From contig NZ_CP053344.1 in NCBI RefSeq assembly GCF_013113715.1, forward strand, positions 3,410,001 to 3,474,000: 64,000 nucleotides of DNA, read 5' to 3'. The translations under genes were made by a program, and so were the position numbers. Below, in pieces: positions 1 to 8,417 of this stretch (within the stretch, counting starts at the first letter, position 1; every line of letters begins with the position of its first letter). Below the pieces are notes generated by a model. The model was not told the DNA's origin. It searched no databases and saw only the letters and a program-made list of their open reading frames with translations. Source of the stretch: Herbiconiux sp. SALV-R1. Its GTDB lineage: Bacteria; Actinomycetota; Actinomycetes; Actinomycetales; Microbacteriaceae.

Positions 1-19
1 TGCGGGGTCCTTTCGGGGG

Positions 20-98
20 TTCGTCGGGGTTCGTCGGGGATCGTCGGGGATCGTCGAGGTGCGTCGGGGTTCGTCGGGGTTCGTCGGGGTTCGTCGTT
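20..98. repeat. 10-bp tandem repeat array
   Basis: About eight head-to-tail copies of a 10-base unit, consensus TTCGTCGGGG, begin at 20, 30, 40, 50, 60, 70, 80 and 90; the last is truncated. Copies at 40 and 50 start with A, and the one at 60 starts TG. The array lies upstream of the IclR gene. It could be the tail of a gene beginning outside the window or a slippage-prone intergenic stretch; no frame through it resembles a known protein. Confidence 0.8.
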
Positions 99-198
99 CA
101 GGGGGTCGGGCGGGGGCGTTCGGGCGGGTTCAGGCGTTTCGGGGCGCGTTAGGGTGGTCTCGTCTGCGCGTCCGGCGAGCGAGGGAGGGGAGCCGAGA

Positions 199-984
199 GT
201 GGTCGACGAGAGCACCGGAACCCCCGAGCGGTCGGGGGTGAAGTCGTCGTTGCGCACGCTCGAGATCCTCGAGCTGCTGGCCTCCGACGACCAGCGCCGC
301 ACCATCACCGCGATCGCCCGCGAGCTCGGCAGCCCCAAGTCGAGCGTGCACAGCATCGTGCACACGATGGCCGACCGCGGCTGGCTGCAGGTGAGCGCCG
401 ACGGCACCCGGTACGGGCTCGGCATCCGATCGCTGCTCGCCGGCACTTCGTACATCGAGACCGACGACGTGGTCACCCTCACCCGCGGCACCCTCGACAC
501 CGTCGCCGAGCGCACCGGCGAGACCGTGCATCTCGGGCGTCTCGACGGGGCCGACGTGGTGTATCTCGCCAAGCGTGAGTCGGTGCATCCGCTGCGGTTG
601 TACTCGGCGGTCGGGCGCCGGCTGCCCGCTCACGCCACGGCGCTCGGCAAGGCGCTGCTGGCGCAGCTCGAGCCCTCGGCCGTCGACGCGCTGCTCGGGC
701 CCGGGCCGCTGCGCGCACTCACGCCCGCCACCATCACCGATCGCGCGCAGCTCGACGACGAGCTCGCCTCGGTGCGCGCGACGGGCCTCGCCCATGACCG
801 CGGCGAGAACAGCGCGGGCATCTCGTGCTTCGCCGTGCCGATCGGACGCGCCGGGTCGCTGAACGCGATCAGCTGCTCGCTTCCGGATGCGCGGCTCACC
901 GACTCGCACCGTGACGAGATCGTGGCGGCGCTCGTCGACGGGGCGCGCGAGGCGGGCTCGCTGCTCGGCCGCTTCGGGGCGTGA
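199..984 (+). CDS. IclR-family transcriptional regulator
   Basis: A 261-residue regulator of the IclR family: an N-terminal winged helix-turn-helix (about residues 15-75, with SPKSSVHSIVHTMADRGW as recognition region) followed by the GAF-like effector domain (about 90-255) containing the family signature around ALGKALLA. I chose GTG at 199 because AGGGAGGGG ends 8 bases upstream; an earlier in-frame GTG at 154 has only a weak ribosome site and would add 15 unstructured residues. IclR proteins of this size commonly control sugar-acid catabolism and are often called KdgR. The adjacent downstream KDG kinase/aldolase operon, which has a 6+9+6 inverted repeat over its start region, is the obvious target. 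Family assignment is firm; the target is inference from position. Confidence 0.9.
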   Translation: MVDESTGTPERSGVKSSLRTLEILELLASDDQRRTITAIARELGSPKSSVHSIVHTMADRGWLQVSADGTRYGLGIRSLLAGTSYIETDDVVTLTRGTLDTVAERTGETVHLGRLDGADVVYLAKRESVHPLRLYSAVGRRLPAHATALGKALLAQLEPSAVDALLGPGPLRALTPATITDRAQLDDELASVRATGLAHDRGENSAGISCFAVPIGRAGSLNAISCSLPDARLTDSHRDEIVAALVDGAREAGSLLGRFGA

Positions 985-1088
985 TGCGGCGGGCGGACGC
1001 TCGGCGCTGAGGGCGCGGGCGCGGGCGCGGGCTGCCGACGATCGCGCTCCCGTGGGCATGCCGGTGCGCTCGTGCGCCCATCGCTCCC

Positions 1089-1144
1089 TTGACACTCTCC
1101 TGCGCCTTTCGTATCGTCCCTGTATATGAACGCTATCCTCATAT
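1089..1144 (+). promoter_or_regulatory. Promoter and inverted-repeat operator of the KDG operon
   Basis: A near-consensus sigma-70-type promoter: TTGACA at 1089-1094, a 17-base spacer, and TATCGT at 1112-1117. At the predicted start point lies an inverted repeat, ATATGA (1124-1129) and TCATAT (1139-1144), separated by 9 bases. A repressor bound here would block initiation. The upstream IclR protein is the likely candidate. Confidence 0.65.
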
Positions 1145-1163
1145 CTGTACGGGCGTCCACCTC

Positions 1164-2189
1164 GTGAGGCGAGTCGCGACGATCGGAGAGGCGCTCGCCA
1201 CGCTCGACGTGGGCCGGCTCGACCGACCCGTCGAAATGGGGCTGGCGGGCGCCGAGCTCAACACGGCCGTCGGCCTGGCGCGCCTCGGCGTGCCGGTCTC
1301 GTGGGTCTCGAGGGTCGCCGACGACGCGTTCGGGGTGCGGGTCGTCGAAGCACTCGACCGCGAGGGCATCGACGCCCAGCACGTGCTGAGGGCCGCCGGC
1401 GAGAAGACGGGTCTCATCGTCACCAGCCGCCTCGACGAGCACACGGTGCGCAGCGAGCACTACCGCGTGGGGTCGGCAGCTTCCCGCATGTCACCCGCCA
1501 CGGTCGACTCCAGCCAGCGTTCCCGGATGCTCGCCGACGCGTCACTCCTCCATCTCACCGGCATCACCCCCGCCCTCGGCGACGGCCCCCGCGCGCTCGT
1601 CGTCGAGCTCGTCGCGCTCGCCCGCACCCAGGGCATCGCCGTGTCGTTCGACGTGAACCACCGCCCGCAGCTCGTCGACGCCGACGGGATGCGCGCCATC
1701 GTCGACGAGGTCATCGACGCGGTCGACACCCTGTTCTGCAACGAGGTCGAGGCCGAGCTGCTCACCGGCGAGAGCGACCCCGAGCTCGCCCTGCGGGCGC
1801 TCGCCGCTCGCGGGCCGCGCGTCGTCGTGGTGAAGCTCGGGCGACGGGGTGCGATCGCTCTCGTCGAAGGACGGATGCTCACCACCGGCGTCTGGCCCGT
1901 CGCCCTCCCCACCTTCCCGGTGGGGGCAGGCGACTCGTTCAACGCCGCCTGGATCGCCCTGCACCTCGAAGGCGTCGACCCCGCCATCGCCCTGCCGCTG
2001 TCGGCGTGGGTGGCGGCGCAGGTGGTCGCGCATCCGGGAGACCACGAGGGGTTCCCCGCCCGCACTGCCTTCGACGCGGTGCGCCGCGACCTCGAGAGCG
2101 GCGCGACTCCCGCGCCCGCGCTCGGCGGCCCGGCCGACGCCGGCGAGACCGCCGCATCCATCACCGAGACAGAGGAGGTCGCGCGATGA
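1164..2189 (+). CDS. kdgK: 2-dehydro-3-deoxygluconokinase (PfkB family)
   Basis: A 341-residue PfkB/ribokinase-family sugar kinase. The N-terminal substrate motif appears as GLAGAELNTAVGLARLG, and the C-terminal catalytic motif as FPVGAGDSFNAAW, where the Asp of GAGD is the general base in this family. It is predicted to phosphorylate 2-keto-3-deoxygluconate (KDG) to KDPG with ATP in the cytoplasm. The KDG assignment rests on the KDPG aldolase gene that follows with a 4-base ATGA overlap. An in-frame start at 1089 would lie inside the -35 box, so GTG at 1164, about 40 bases past the predicted transcription start, is preferred. The protein ends in an Ala/Pro-rich, probably disordered tail. Family certain; substrate well supported by context. 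Confidence 0.88.
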   Translation: MRRVATIGEALATLDVGRLDRPVEMGLAGAELNTAVGLARLGVPVSWVSRVADDAFGVRVVEALDREGIDAQHVLRAAGEKTGLIVTSRLDEHTVRSEHYRVGSAASRMSPATVDSSQRSRMLADASLLHLTGITPALGDGPRALVVELVALARTQGIAVSFDVNHRPQLVDADGMRAIVDEVIDAVDTLFCNEVEAELLTGESDPELALRALAARGPRVVVVKLGRRGAIALVEGRMLTTGVWPVALPTFPVGAGDSFNAAWIALHLEGVDPAIALPLSAWVAAQVVAHPGDHEGFPARTAFDAVRRDLESGATPAPALGGPADAGETAASITETEEVAR

Positions 2190-2818
2190 GCGCATTCATC
2201 GAGGCGCTGCGGGCAGCGCGAGTGGTCGCCGTGCTGCGGGCCGCCGACGAGGCGGCACTCGCCGCCCAGCTCGACCACGCGGTGGCGGGCGGGGTGCGGG
2301 CGCTCGAGATCACCACAACCGGCGCGGGGTGGGAGAAGGTGCTCGCAGCCGCAGCATCCTCAGCCCCTGAGGGCACGCTCGTGGGCGCGGGTACCGTGAC
2401 GACGACGGCGCAGGTGGAGCAGGCGCTCGAGGCCGGGGCCACGTTCCTGGTCTCGCCCTATCGGGTCGCCCCTGCGGTGCTCGGAGCCGCCGGTGGCGTC
2501 CCCTTCGTACAGGGGGGCTTCACCCCCGCCGAGATCGCGGGCGTCGCGGCCCTGCCCGGCGCCGGGACGGGCGTGGCGAAGCTCTTCCCCGCGACGACCG
2601 GCGGCATCGCGCACCTGCGCGCGGTGAAAGACGTGCTTCCCGAGGTCGCGATCATGCCCACGGGCGGCATCTCGCCGGCGACGGCCGCCGACTGGCTCGA
2701 CGCCGGTGCGCTGGCCGTGGGAATCGGGGGCGCACTGTTCAGGGAGCCGGTCGAGAGCATCCGTGAACTGCTCCGCTCCCTGTCGGGTGAGCAGCCGAGC
2801 GGCGTCGCCGGTGACTGA
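2186..2818 (+). CDS. eda: KDPG aldolase (2-dehydro-3-deoxyphosphogluconate aldolase)
   Basis: A 210-residue class I aldolase with a single (beta/alpha)8 barrel, the normal length for Eda. The Schiff-base lysine is visible as K132 in VAKLFPA. The phosphate-binding MPTGGIS loop follows, and the N-terminal VVAVLR and ALEITT segments carry the family Arg and Glu. It should split KDPG into pyruvate and glyceraldehyde-3-phosphate. Its start overlaps the kinase stop (ATGA at 2186-2189) with GAGGAGG just upstream, so the two are translationally coupled. The enzyme is the exit point for KDG made by the mannonate dehydratase at 17.1 kb. No unusual features. Confidence 0.93.
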   Translation: MSAFIEALRAARVVAVLRAADEAALAAQLDHAVAGGVRALEITTTGAGWEKVLAAAASSAPEGTLVGAGTVTTTAQVEQALEAGATFLVSPYRVAPAVLGAAGGVPFVQGGFTPAEIAGVAALPGAGTGVAKLFPATTGGIAHLRAVKDVLPEVAIMPTGGISPATAADWLDAGALAVGIGGALFREPVESIRELLRSLSGEQPSGVAGD

Positions 2819-3698
2819 GCCCGCTTCGGCGACGCACCCGACCCGCGTCGAGTTCTCCTCGCACGAGCTCACGGCCGTGGTCGAGGCGGAGGGCGCGCGC
2901 ATCGCATCGCTGCGCCTTCGCGCCACCGATCCGGCAGCCTCCGCCGCCCCCGATCCCGGCGCGGGCCGCGAGCTCCTCCTCGTCACCCCCTGGTCGGGCA
3001 CCACCGACGGCGCCTGGGCCATGCCCGTCAGCAGCCACGAGTGGCACCGCCGCTACCCCGGCGGCTGGCACGTGCTGCTCCCCCGCTCGGGCGATCCCGT
3101 CACGATCGACGGCGTGGAGCAGCCCTTCCACGGCGAGGCGGCCTGGCGGCACTGGCGACTCGAAGCGGTGGAGAACGGATGCGACGCCACCGTCGACCTG
3201 CGCACCGTGCCCCTGCGGCTCACCCGCCGCATCCGCCTCGACGGCGACACGCTGAGCGTCACGCAGGAGGTGACCTCGTTCGGGGCGGCGGCTGTGGATT
3301 TCGGGTGGGTGGAGCATCCGGCGTTCGACGGCGCGCTCTTCGACGGCGCGACGCTCGCCCTCGGGGAGGAGGCCCCGCGCGCCTTCGTGGAGCCTCACGC
3401 CACGGCCTTCGCCGACCTCGACGCCCCCGTCGGGGCCTGCACCGTGGAGGCGCCCGCCATCGCGCGGCGGCTCACCCTCGCCTGGGACGCCGCCGTCTTC
3501 CCCCGCCTGCAGCTGTGGCAGGAGCGGCGCGGGTCGACCGGATTCCCGTGGTGGGGGTCGGTCGACGCCATCGGCATCGAGCCGGCGTCGCAGCCCTTCG
3601 ACTTCGGCGGCGATCGGCTCGGGGCGCTCACCGTCGCTCCCGGCGAGACGCTGTCGTCGACGCTGAGCCTCACCGTTCGGCGGATGCCCGCCGCCTGA
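2811..3698 (+). CDS. Aldose 1-epimerase / galactose-mutarotase-like protein
   Basis: A 295-residue protein with the all-beta galactose-mutarotase-like fold. The segment EWHRRYPGGWHVLLPR (residues about 80-95) corresponds to the region of mutarotases around the first active-site His, and the C-terminal FPRLQLWQERRGSTGFPWWG and GIEPASQPFD segments match the substrate-loop and catalytic-Glu region (IEPAS). It probably interconverts sugar anomers or handles a uronate-derived sugar for the KDG pathway; the exact substrate cannot be read from sequence. GTG at 2811 overlaps the aldolase stop by 8 bases, making it the third gene of the kdgK-eda operon. It has no signal peptide. Confidence 0.75.
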   Translation: MTEPASATHPTRVEFSSHELTAVVEAEGARIASLRLRATDPAASAAPDPGAGRELLLVTPWSGTTDGAWAMPVSSHEWHRRYPGGWHVLLPRSGDPVTIDGVEQPFHGEAAWRHWRLEAVENGCDATVDLRTVPLRLTRRIRLDGDTLSVTQEVTSFGAAAVDFGWVEHPAFDGALFDGATLALGEEAPRAFVEPHATAFADLDAPVGACTVEAPAIARRLTLAWDAAVFPRLQLWQERRGSTGFPWWGSVDAIGIEPASQPFDFGGDRLGALTVAPGETLSSTLSLTVRRMPAA

Positions 3699-3741
3699 CG
3701 CGACCCCGCGACACACGTAGAGCGAGGGCCGCCGATGGGCT

Positions 3742-3778
3742 TAGAATCGGTCAACGATGGAGAGAAAAGCGGTTTCCC
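3742..3778 (+). promoter_or_regulatory. Leaderless promoter and putative autoregulatory operator of lacI
   Basis: TAGAAT at 3742-3747 ends 9 bases before the ATG at 3757, and there is no ribosome-binding site, so the transcript is probably (near-)leaderless. Inside the first codons lies GAAAAGCGGTTTCCC (3764-3778). It closely resembles the words at 22660-22674 and 22816-22832 in the divergent promoter region of the import/glycosidase cluster. This suggests that the regulator represses both itself and that cluster. Confidence 0.55.
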
Positions 3779-4800
3779 TGCGCGACGTCGCAGCGGTGGC
3801 GGGCGTGTCGGTGTCGACAGCCTCGAAAGTGCTGCGCGGCCAGGGCAAGGCGTCTGAGGCGACGCGCAAGCGCATCCTGGAGGCGGCGGAGCGGCTCGAC
3901 TTCCAGCCGAACGCGCTCGGGCAGTTCCTCGCGCAGGGGCGGAGCGCCACCATCGGCATCCTCGCCGAGAACGCGCCCGGCGCCTTCACGATGCCCGTGC
4001 TGACGGGCGCCACCACCGCGTTCGGCGAGCGCGACCTGTCGGTGCTCGTCTACGACTCGCACCTCGACCGCACCCTGCTCTCCGCCACCGTGCGCAAGCT
4101 GAAGGCCCGCAAGGTCGACGGGCTGCTCATGATCGGCGACGGCACCGGCACCGACATGCACTCCGTGTCGGAGGGGTTCTCGGTACCCGTCGTCTACGCC
4201 TACGGCGTCTCCGACGACCCGCACGACGCGTCGTTCATGCACGACGGGTTCCTGGCGGGCAAGCTCGCCGCCGAGCACCTCATCGGTCTCGGACGCACCC
4301 GCCTCGCCCACATCACGGCGGCACCGAGCGACCTCTCGGCGCTCGCCCGCGCCGAGGGCCTCCGGGCAGGGCTCGCCGACGCGGGCCTGTCGCTCGTCTC
4401 GGGCCAGCCCATGCACGGCGACTGGAGCCGCTCGTGGGGCATCGAGGCGGCCCGCCGCCTGCTCGCGAGCGGCGAGCGATTCGACGCCGTGTTCTGCGGA
4501 AACGACACCATCGCCTCCGCCGTGCAGGAAGTGCTGCGGGATGCGGGAACCCGCGTGCCCGAAGACGTCGCCATCGTGGGCATGGACAACCTCAGCGGCC
4601 TCTCCGGCCAGCACGACGGCCTCCTCACCACCATCGACCCCCACCTCACCGAGCTCGGCGCCGTCGCCGCCCGCTACCTCGCCGACGCCATCGAGGGCGG
4701 GGAGTACGAGGGTGGGGTGCACACCATCCCGTGCACGCTCATCCCGGGCGAGTCGACGGGCGTGCGCCCCCGCTCGGCGGGTGCGCCTGCCGCGGCCTGA
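3757..4800 (+). CDS. LacI-family transcriptional regulator
   Basis: A 347-residue LacI/GalR regulator. The N-terminal helix-turn-helix and hinge helix are clear (VSLRDVAAVAGVSVSTASKV, then RKRILEAAERLDFQPNALGQ, residues 6-58). A periplasmic-binding-protein-like effector domain follows (about 65-335), with the family segments FDAVFCGNDTIASAV and EDVAIVGMDN. The likely effector is a sugar or sugar acid. ATG at 3757 is used because the helix-turn-helix begins at residue 6. A -10 element sits directly upstream without a Shine-Dalgarno sequence. The operator-like word over its own codons 3-8 recurs at 22.66 and 22.82 kb, making this the best candidate regulator of the ABC/ManD operon and the wall glycosidase. 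It converges with the next lacI gene, only 14 bases away. Confidence 0.9.
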   Translation: MERKAVSLRDVAAVAGVSVSTASKVLRGQGKASEATRKRILEAAERLDFQPNALGQFLAQGRSATIGILAENAPGAFTMPVLTGATTAFGERDLSVLVYDSHLDRTLLSATVRKLKARKVDGLLMIGDGTGTDMHSVSEGFSVPVVYAYGVSDDPHDASFMHDGFLAGKLAAEHLIGLGRTRLAHITAAPSDLSALARAEGLRAGLADAGLSLVSGQPMHGDWSRSWGIEAARRLLASGERFDAVFCGNDTIASAVQEVLRDAGTRVPEDVAIVGMDNLSGLSGQHDGLLTTIDPHLTELGAVAARYLADAIEGGEYEGGVHTIPCTLIPGESTGVRPRSAGAPAAA

Positions 4801-4814
4801 GCCCGTCCGACGAC

Positions 4815-5783
4815 TCAGCTGCCCGAGGTCACCTGCGCCGGATGCGTGAGGTGCGAACCCGCCTCCTCCGGCCGCTCCATCACCGTGGCGAGCAACTCCG
4901 CCGCCGAGACCCCGAACCGCCGCGCGTCGAGATTGACCAGGACATCGTAGGGATAGTGCGTGTCCACTCGCGAGTCGATGAGGGTCGCCGTCGCCCAGGT
5001 GGGCACCTCGCCCTGTCGGTCGAGGAGGAGCGCGTGCGACCGATCGGCGATGTCCTGCCAGGAGAAGAACAGGCTGTCGAATGACCCATCGGCCTGAACG
5101 GTGTCGAGAGCCTCTCGGAGTCGTTCATTCGTCGCGTAGGAGGGGAGCCTGAGCACCAGGGGCCGCACACCGCGCTCGGAGCACACCGCGTGGTAGGTCG
5201 CGACGATCTGCTCGGACCAGGCCAGAGGGTCGCGGGGTTCGGGAGCCAGAAGCGCCGGGCGGTGTCCGCCCTTGGCGTCGAGCAGATCGAATGCCGCCTT
5301 GATGGTGGAGGGGTAGTCGATCGAGATCGACGAGATCGCTGGGCTGTCGGCACTCGCCAGGCGGCCGGCCGACACCAGCGGAACACCCGACCGCAGCAGG
5401 CTCTCGAGCACGGGGTCGTCGGGAAGGGCGTCGATGACGAGCAGCCCGCCCACCTGCACCGCCGTCGAATTCGCCGGAGCGTGGGAGATGAGGGTCGTGT
5501 CGAGACCGCGGTTGGCCAGCTCTTCCATGACACCGAAGGTGAAGGGCATGTAGAACGGCATGTTCCGCACGTCGGATCCGATGTAGAGGCCGACCGCCTC
5601 AGCCGAGCCCGTGCGCAGCTGCCGAGCCGACCGGTTGGCGCGATAGCCCGCCGACTCCGCGTAGCGCTTCACCCGCTCGCGGGTCGACGTTGCGACGCGC
5701 CCCGTGCCCCGCAAGGCATCGGCGACGGTGGTGTTGCTGAGACCGAGCTCCTTCGCTATCTCAGGGATGGTGGGCGCTGCCAC
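4815..5783 (-). CDS. LacI-family transcriptional regulator
   Basis: A 322-residue LacI-type regulator read leftward. The helix-turn-helix is PTIPEIAKELGLSNTTVADA with RYRANRSARQL-like hinge residues, and the effector domain spans about residues 60-310. I placed the start at GTG 5783 because GGAGGAG lies just upstream and the helix-turn-helix begins four codons later; an in-frame start at 5864 would add 27 residues unlike the family. The gene diverges from the amidase gene at 5906. The intergenic region carries a promoter toward the amidase and an almost perfect 18-base palindrome with a central CG, the usual LacI operator form. It probably represses the amidase-symporter-amidohydrolase genes. 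Effector unknown. Confidence 0.88.
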   Translation of the reverse strand: MAAPTIPEIAKELGLSNTTVADALRGTGRVATSTRERVKRYAESAGYRANRSARQLRTGSAEAVGLYIGSDVRNMPFYMPFTFGVMEELANRGLDTTLISHAPANSTAVQVGGLLVIDALPDDPVLESLLRSGVPLVSAGRLASADSPAISSISIDYPSTIKAAFDLLDAKGGHRPALLAPEPRDPLAWSEQIVATYHAVCSERGVRPLVLRLPSYATNERLREALDTVQADGSFDSLFFSWQDIADRSHALLLDRQGEVPTWATATLIDSRVDTHYPYDVLVNLDARRFGVSAAELLATVMERPEEAGSHLTHPAQVTSGS

Positions 5784-5829
5784 GGCCTCCTCCAATCGCG
5801 CTCGTCGAAGCCTATTCGAGAACCAGCGC

Positions 5830-5885
5830 TTGACGCCATTGCAGCGGTGCCCGCATACTCTCATGCATGCCGCAACGTTACGGCA
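5830..5885 (+). promoter_or_regulatory. Promoter with LacI-type operator before the amidase operon
   Basis: TTGACG (5830-5835), an 18-base spacer and CATACT (5854-5859) form a promoter toward the amidase gene. Overlapping the predicted start point, TGCCGCAACGTTACGGCA (5868-5885) is a palindrome with 8 of 9 base pairs matching around a central CG, the typical LacI-family operator geometry. The divergent lacI gene (4815-5783) is the natural partner. Confidence 0.7.
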
Positions 5886-5905
5886 CCCACGAAAGGCACG
5901 AACTC

Positions 5906-6715
5906 ATGCGCGTCGCGCTCTTCCAAGCAACAAGTCGCCCCCGCAACGAGGTGAACGCCCACGCCCTCGGCCGCGCTGCGATGGAGGCGCGAGCCCTGGG
6001 CGCCTCTGTCCTCGTCACTCCCGAGCTCTTCCTGAGCTCCTACGCGCCGCGCGACGTGGCCGCGACCGACGGATGGGCCGATCGCGCCGAGCTTGCCGCA
6101 GCCGCGCGGCGCGAAGGGCTCTGGCTCGTGGGATCGACGGTCGAGCGCATCGACGACGTCGCCCACATCACTGCATCCCTGTTCGACCCGCACGGCCACG
6201 AGGTCACCCGCTACCGTAAGCGGAACCTTTTCGGCGCCGACGAGCGCGCGATGTTCCTCCCGGGCGACGAGCGACCGGAGATCGTCGAGATCGACGGCTG
6301 GGCGGTCGCCCTCGGTATCTGTTTCGACGTCGAGTTCCCGGAGTTCGTGCGCGACGTGGCGGTGCGAGGGGCCGAGCTCCTGCTGGTTCCCACCGCGGTC
6401 CCCTTGCGCGAGCCCACCCCCAGCGGGCCCAACCCGCTCGACACCCGTCAGGTCTCGCTCATGGTCGTTCCCACCCGGGCGTTCGAGAGCCAGCTCTTCA
6501 TCGCCTACGCGAACCACGGCGAACCCGCGTTCTCGGGTTCGAGTGTGCTCGCCGACCCCTATGGGCGCAGGGTCGTCACCGCGGGACCGCACGAGCAGCT
6601 CGTCGTCGGCGACGTCACCCGAGAGGTGCTCGACGGGGCTCGTGCGGCGGTCGACTACCTCGCCATCATCGAGCGCGCCACCCTGCGCGACGCTTCCCGC
6701 TCCCCATCCGCCTGA
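5906..6715 (+). CDS. Carbon-nitrogen hydrolase (nitrilase superfamily amidase)
   Basis: A 269-residue cytoplasmic hydrolase with the nitrilase-superfamily Glu-Lys-Cys triad: E40 in VTPELFL, K105 in RYRKRNLF and C139 in LGICFDVEFPEF. The family cleaves non-peptide C-N bonds of amides, carbamoyl compounds or nitriles; the sequence does not fix the substrate, though this size and the GICFDVEFPE context fit omega-amidase or N-carbamoyl/amide hydrolases rather than true nitrilases. Start chosen at ATG 5906, with GAAAGG 8 bases upstream; an upstream in-frame ATG at 5867 lies inside the operator. It is the first gene of a likely operon with a sodium:solute symporter and an amidohydrolase, suggesting uptake followed by hydrolysis of a nitrogenous compound. 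Confidence 0.87.
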   Translation: MRVALFQATSRPRNEVNAHALGRAAMEARALGASVLVTPELFLSSYAPRDVAATDGWADRAELAAAARREGLWLVGSTVERIDDVAHITASLFDPHGHEVTRYRKRNLFGADERAMFLPGDERPEIVEIDGWAVALGICFDVEFPEFVRDVAVRGAELLLVPTAVPLREPTPSGPNPLDTRQVSLMVVPTRAFESQLFIAYANHGEPAFSGSSVLADPYGRRVVTAGPHEQLVVGDVTREVLDGARAAVDYLAIIERATLRDASRSPSA

Positions 6716-6845
6716 CCGGATGCCCGGCCGCCACCGCGTGCCCCCACCGCACCATCCCGACCCGACCCCGGTCTCACCCCACGCCTCAGAAGGGCGCCTG
6801 CACCGACGCACCACTCCCTTCCACCCACACAGATCGGAAAAGATC

Positions 6846-8354
6846 ATGGATATGTTCATCGGATACGCGGGGATCGGCTTGTTCCTGGTCGCCGTGACGC
6901 TGGTCATGGAGTTGACCCGCAAGCGCGACGCCGACTTCAGCGAGTACGCCACGGCCGGACGGTCGTTCGGGCCGTTCTACGGAACCATGGCCTACCTCAA
7001 CACGTTCCTCCCCGGCACCGTCTTCATCTCCTTCGCCGGGCTCGCCGCAGCATCCGGGCTCATCGGTTTCTACCTCGTGGCCTACGCGCTCCTCGGCATG
7101 TTTCTGATGCACGCCCTGGCTCGGCACGTGCACACCTGGGGTCGAAAGCACGATCTGCGCACCCAATCCGATCTGCTGGGCCTTCGCTACAGGTCGAAGC
7201 CCGTGCAAGCCGTCTCGGCCGTCATCGGCATCATCGCCACGATCCCCTGGATCATCCTCGGCATGCAGTCGCTCGCCCTCGTCTTCGACGTGCTCTCCTT
7301 CGGGGCGGTCGGGCCGCTTCTCGCCGTGATCATCAGCGTCGTCGTGATCGGCGTGCGCCAGATCTGGACGGTGCGGTTCGGCATGCGGGGCATCATCATC
7401 AGCGACATGGTGCAGGGTATCGTCGCCTACTTCGGCGGCACCCTCGTCGCCATCGGCCTCATCGTCTGGCTCCTCACCAACGGCCACGGCTTCGCCGACG
7501 TCCCCGCATCCTTCTTCACGCTGCCCGGCCCCGACAGCGAGCTCGGGCCGCTGTACGCGCTGTCGATCACGCTGACCGGCGCACTCGGCACCTGGTGCTG
7601 GCCCGACATCTTCATGCGCCTGTTCACCGCGAAGAGCGCACGCACCGTGCAGCGCACGGCCTGGCAGGCCGCTCCGATCCTGCTGGTCTTCGGCACGGCG
7701 GTGCTGCTCGTGGCCTTCCTCGCCGGCAGCATCCCGGAGGTCGCAGCGGCACCCGACCGGGTCTGGTTCACTGTCGCACAGGTGGGAGGGGTCGCCCTCC
7801 TCACCGTCGCCAGCATCTGCGTCGTCGCTGCGACGATGGGGAACGTGGGCGCGAACCTGCAGGCGGTCGGCACGCAGACCGCCAACGACATCGTGGGCCC
7901 GTTGACCAGAACGCGCATCCAGAGTGCACGCGCAGGCAGGATCGCCGTCGCGGCGGTCACCCTCGTGTCGGCGATCGGCGCGCTGTTCACCGTCAACGTC
8001 AGCGCAGGCCTCCTCTCGCTCGCCCTCATCTCGTACCAGGGCATCGTGCAGCTCGCTCCGACCCTGCTGCTCGGGGTCTTCTGGCGGCGGGGCACCGCAA
8101 CCGGGGCCGTGCTCAGCATGATCACGGGATTCGTCACCGCTGCCGTACTCCAGTACTTCTACCCCGTCTCGATCCCGTGGCTCGGCGGCCTCACCTCGGG
8201 CGTCGCCGCGCTCGTGGTGAATACCGCCGTCTACGTGGTCTGCGCCTACGCCGCGAAGCCCGACGCGGACCGTGACGCCTGGACCGAGCGGCTCTGGCGC
8301 GAGAGCGCCGCCGCCCACGACGAGGACGAACTGGTCACGACAACCGCACGCTGA
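6846..8354 (+). CDS. Sodium:solute symporter (SSS family)
   Basis: A 502-residue polytopic membrane protein with about 13 predicted helices, the usual layout of the SSS family (PutP/PanF type). Family-like segments include YATAGRSFGPFYGTMAYLNT near helix 2, SDLLGLRYRSKPVQAVSAVI after helix 3 and GTWCWPDIFMRLFTAKS in the middle. It should couple Na+ entry to import of an organic anion, amino acid or similar solute. The real start is ATG 6846 (MDMFIGYAGIGLFL); the open frame upstream overlaps the amidase and is spurious. It sits 130 bases after the amidase and 63 before the amidohydrolase, so it probably brings in their substrate. The C-terminus is a short acidic tail. Confidence 0.9.
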   Translation: MDMFIGYAGIGLFLVAVTLVMELTRKRDADFSEYATAGRSFGPFYGTMAYLNTFLPGTVFISFAGLAAASGLIGFYLVAYALLGMFLMHALARHVHTWGRKHDLRTQSDLLGLRYRSKPVQAVSAVIGIIATIPWIILGMQSLALVFDVLSFGAVGPLLAVIISVVVIGVRQIWTVRFGMRGIIISDMVQGIVAYFGGTLVAIGLIVWLLTNGHGFADVPASFFTLPGPDSELGPLYALSITLTGALGTWCWPDIFMRLFTAKSARTVQRTAWQAAPILLVFGTAVLLVAFLAGSIPEVAAAPDRVWFTVAQVGGVALLTVASICVVAATMGNVGANLQAVGTQTANDIVGPLTRTRIQSARAGRIAVAAVTLVSAIGALFTVNVSAGLLSLALISYQGIVQLAPTLLLGVFWRRGTATGAVLSMITGFVTAAVLQYFYPVSIPWLGGLTSGVAALVVNTAVYVVCAYAAKPDADRDAWTERLWRESAAAHDEDELVTTTAR

Positions 8355-8417
8355 CCATCGGATCGGCCGCTGCCTGGCGAGCCGCGGCCGATCCGGTGGC
8401 AGGGAGCAGGAGACACC

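Noticed and set aside
20-98. Possible CRISPR or iteron origin
   Set aside because: 10-base units without spacers and no DnaA-box or initiator gene nearby.
130-1095. Long minus-strand open frame opposite the IclR gene
   Set aside because: No ribosome site or recognisable motif; shadow of third-base GC bias.
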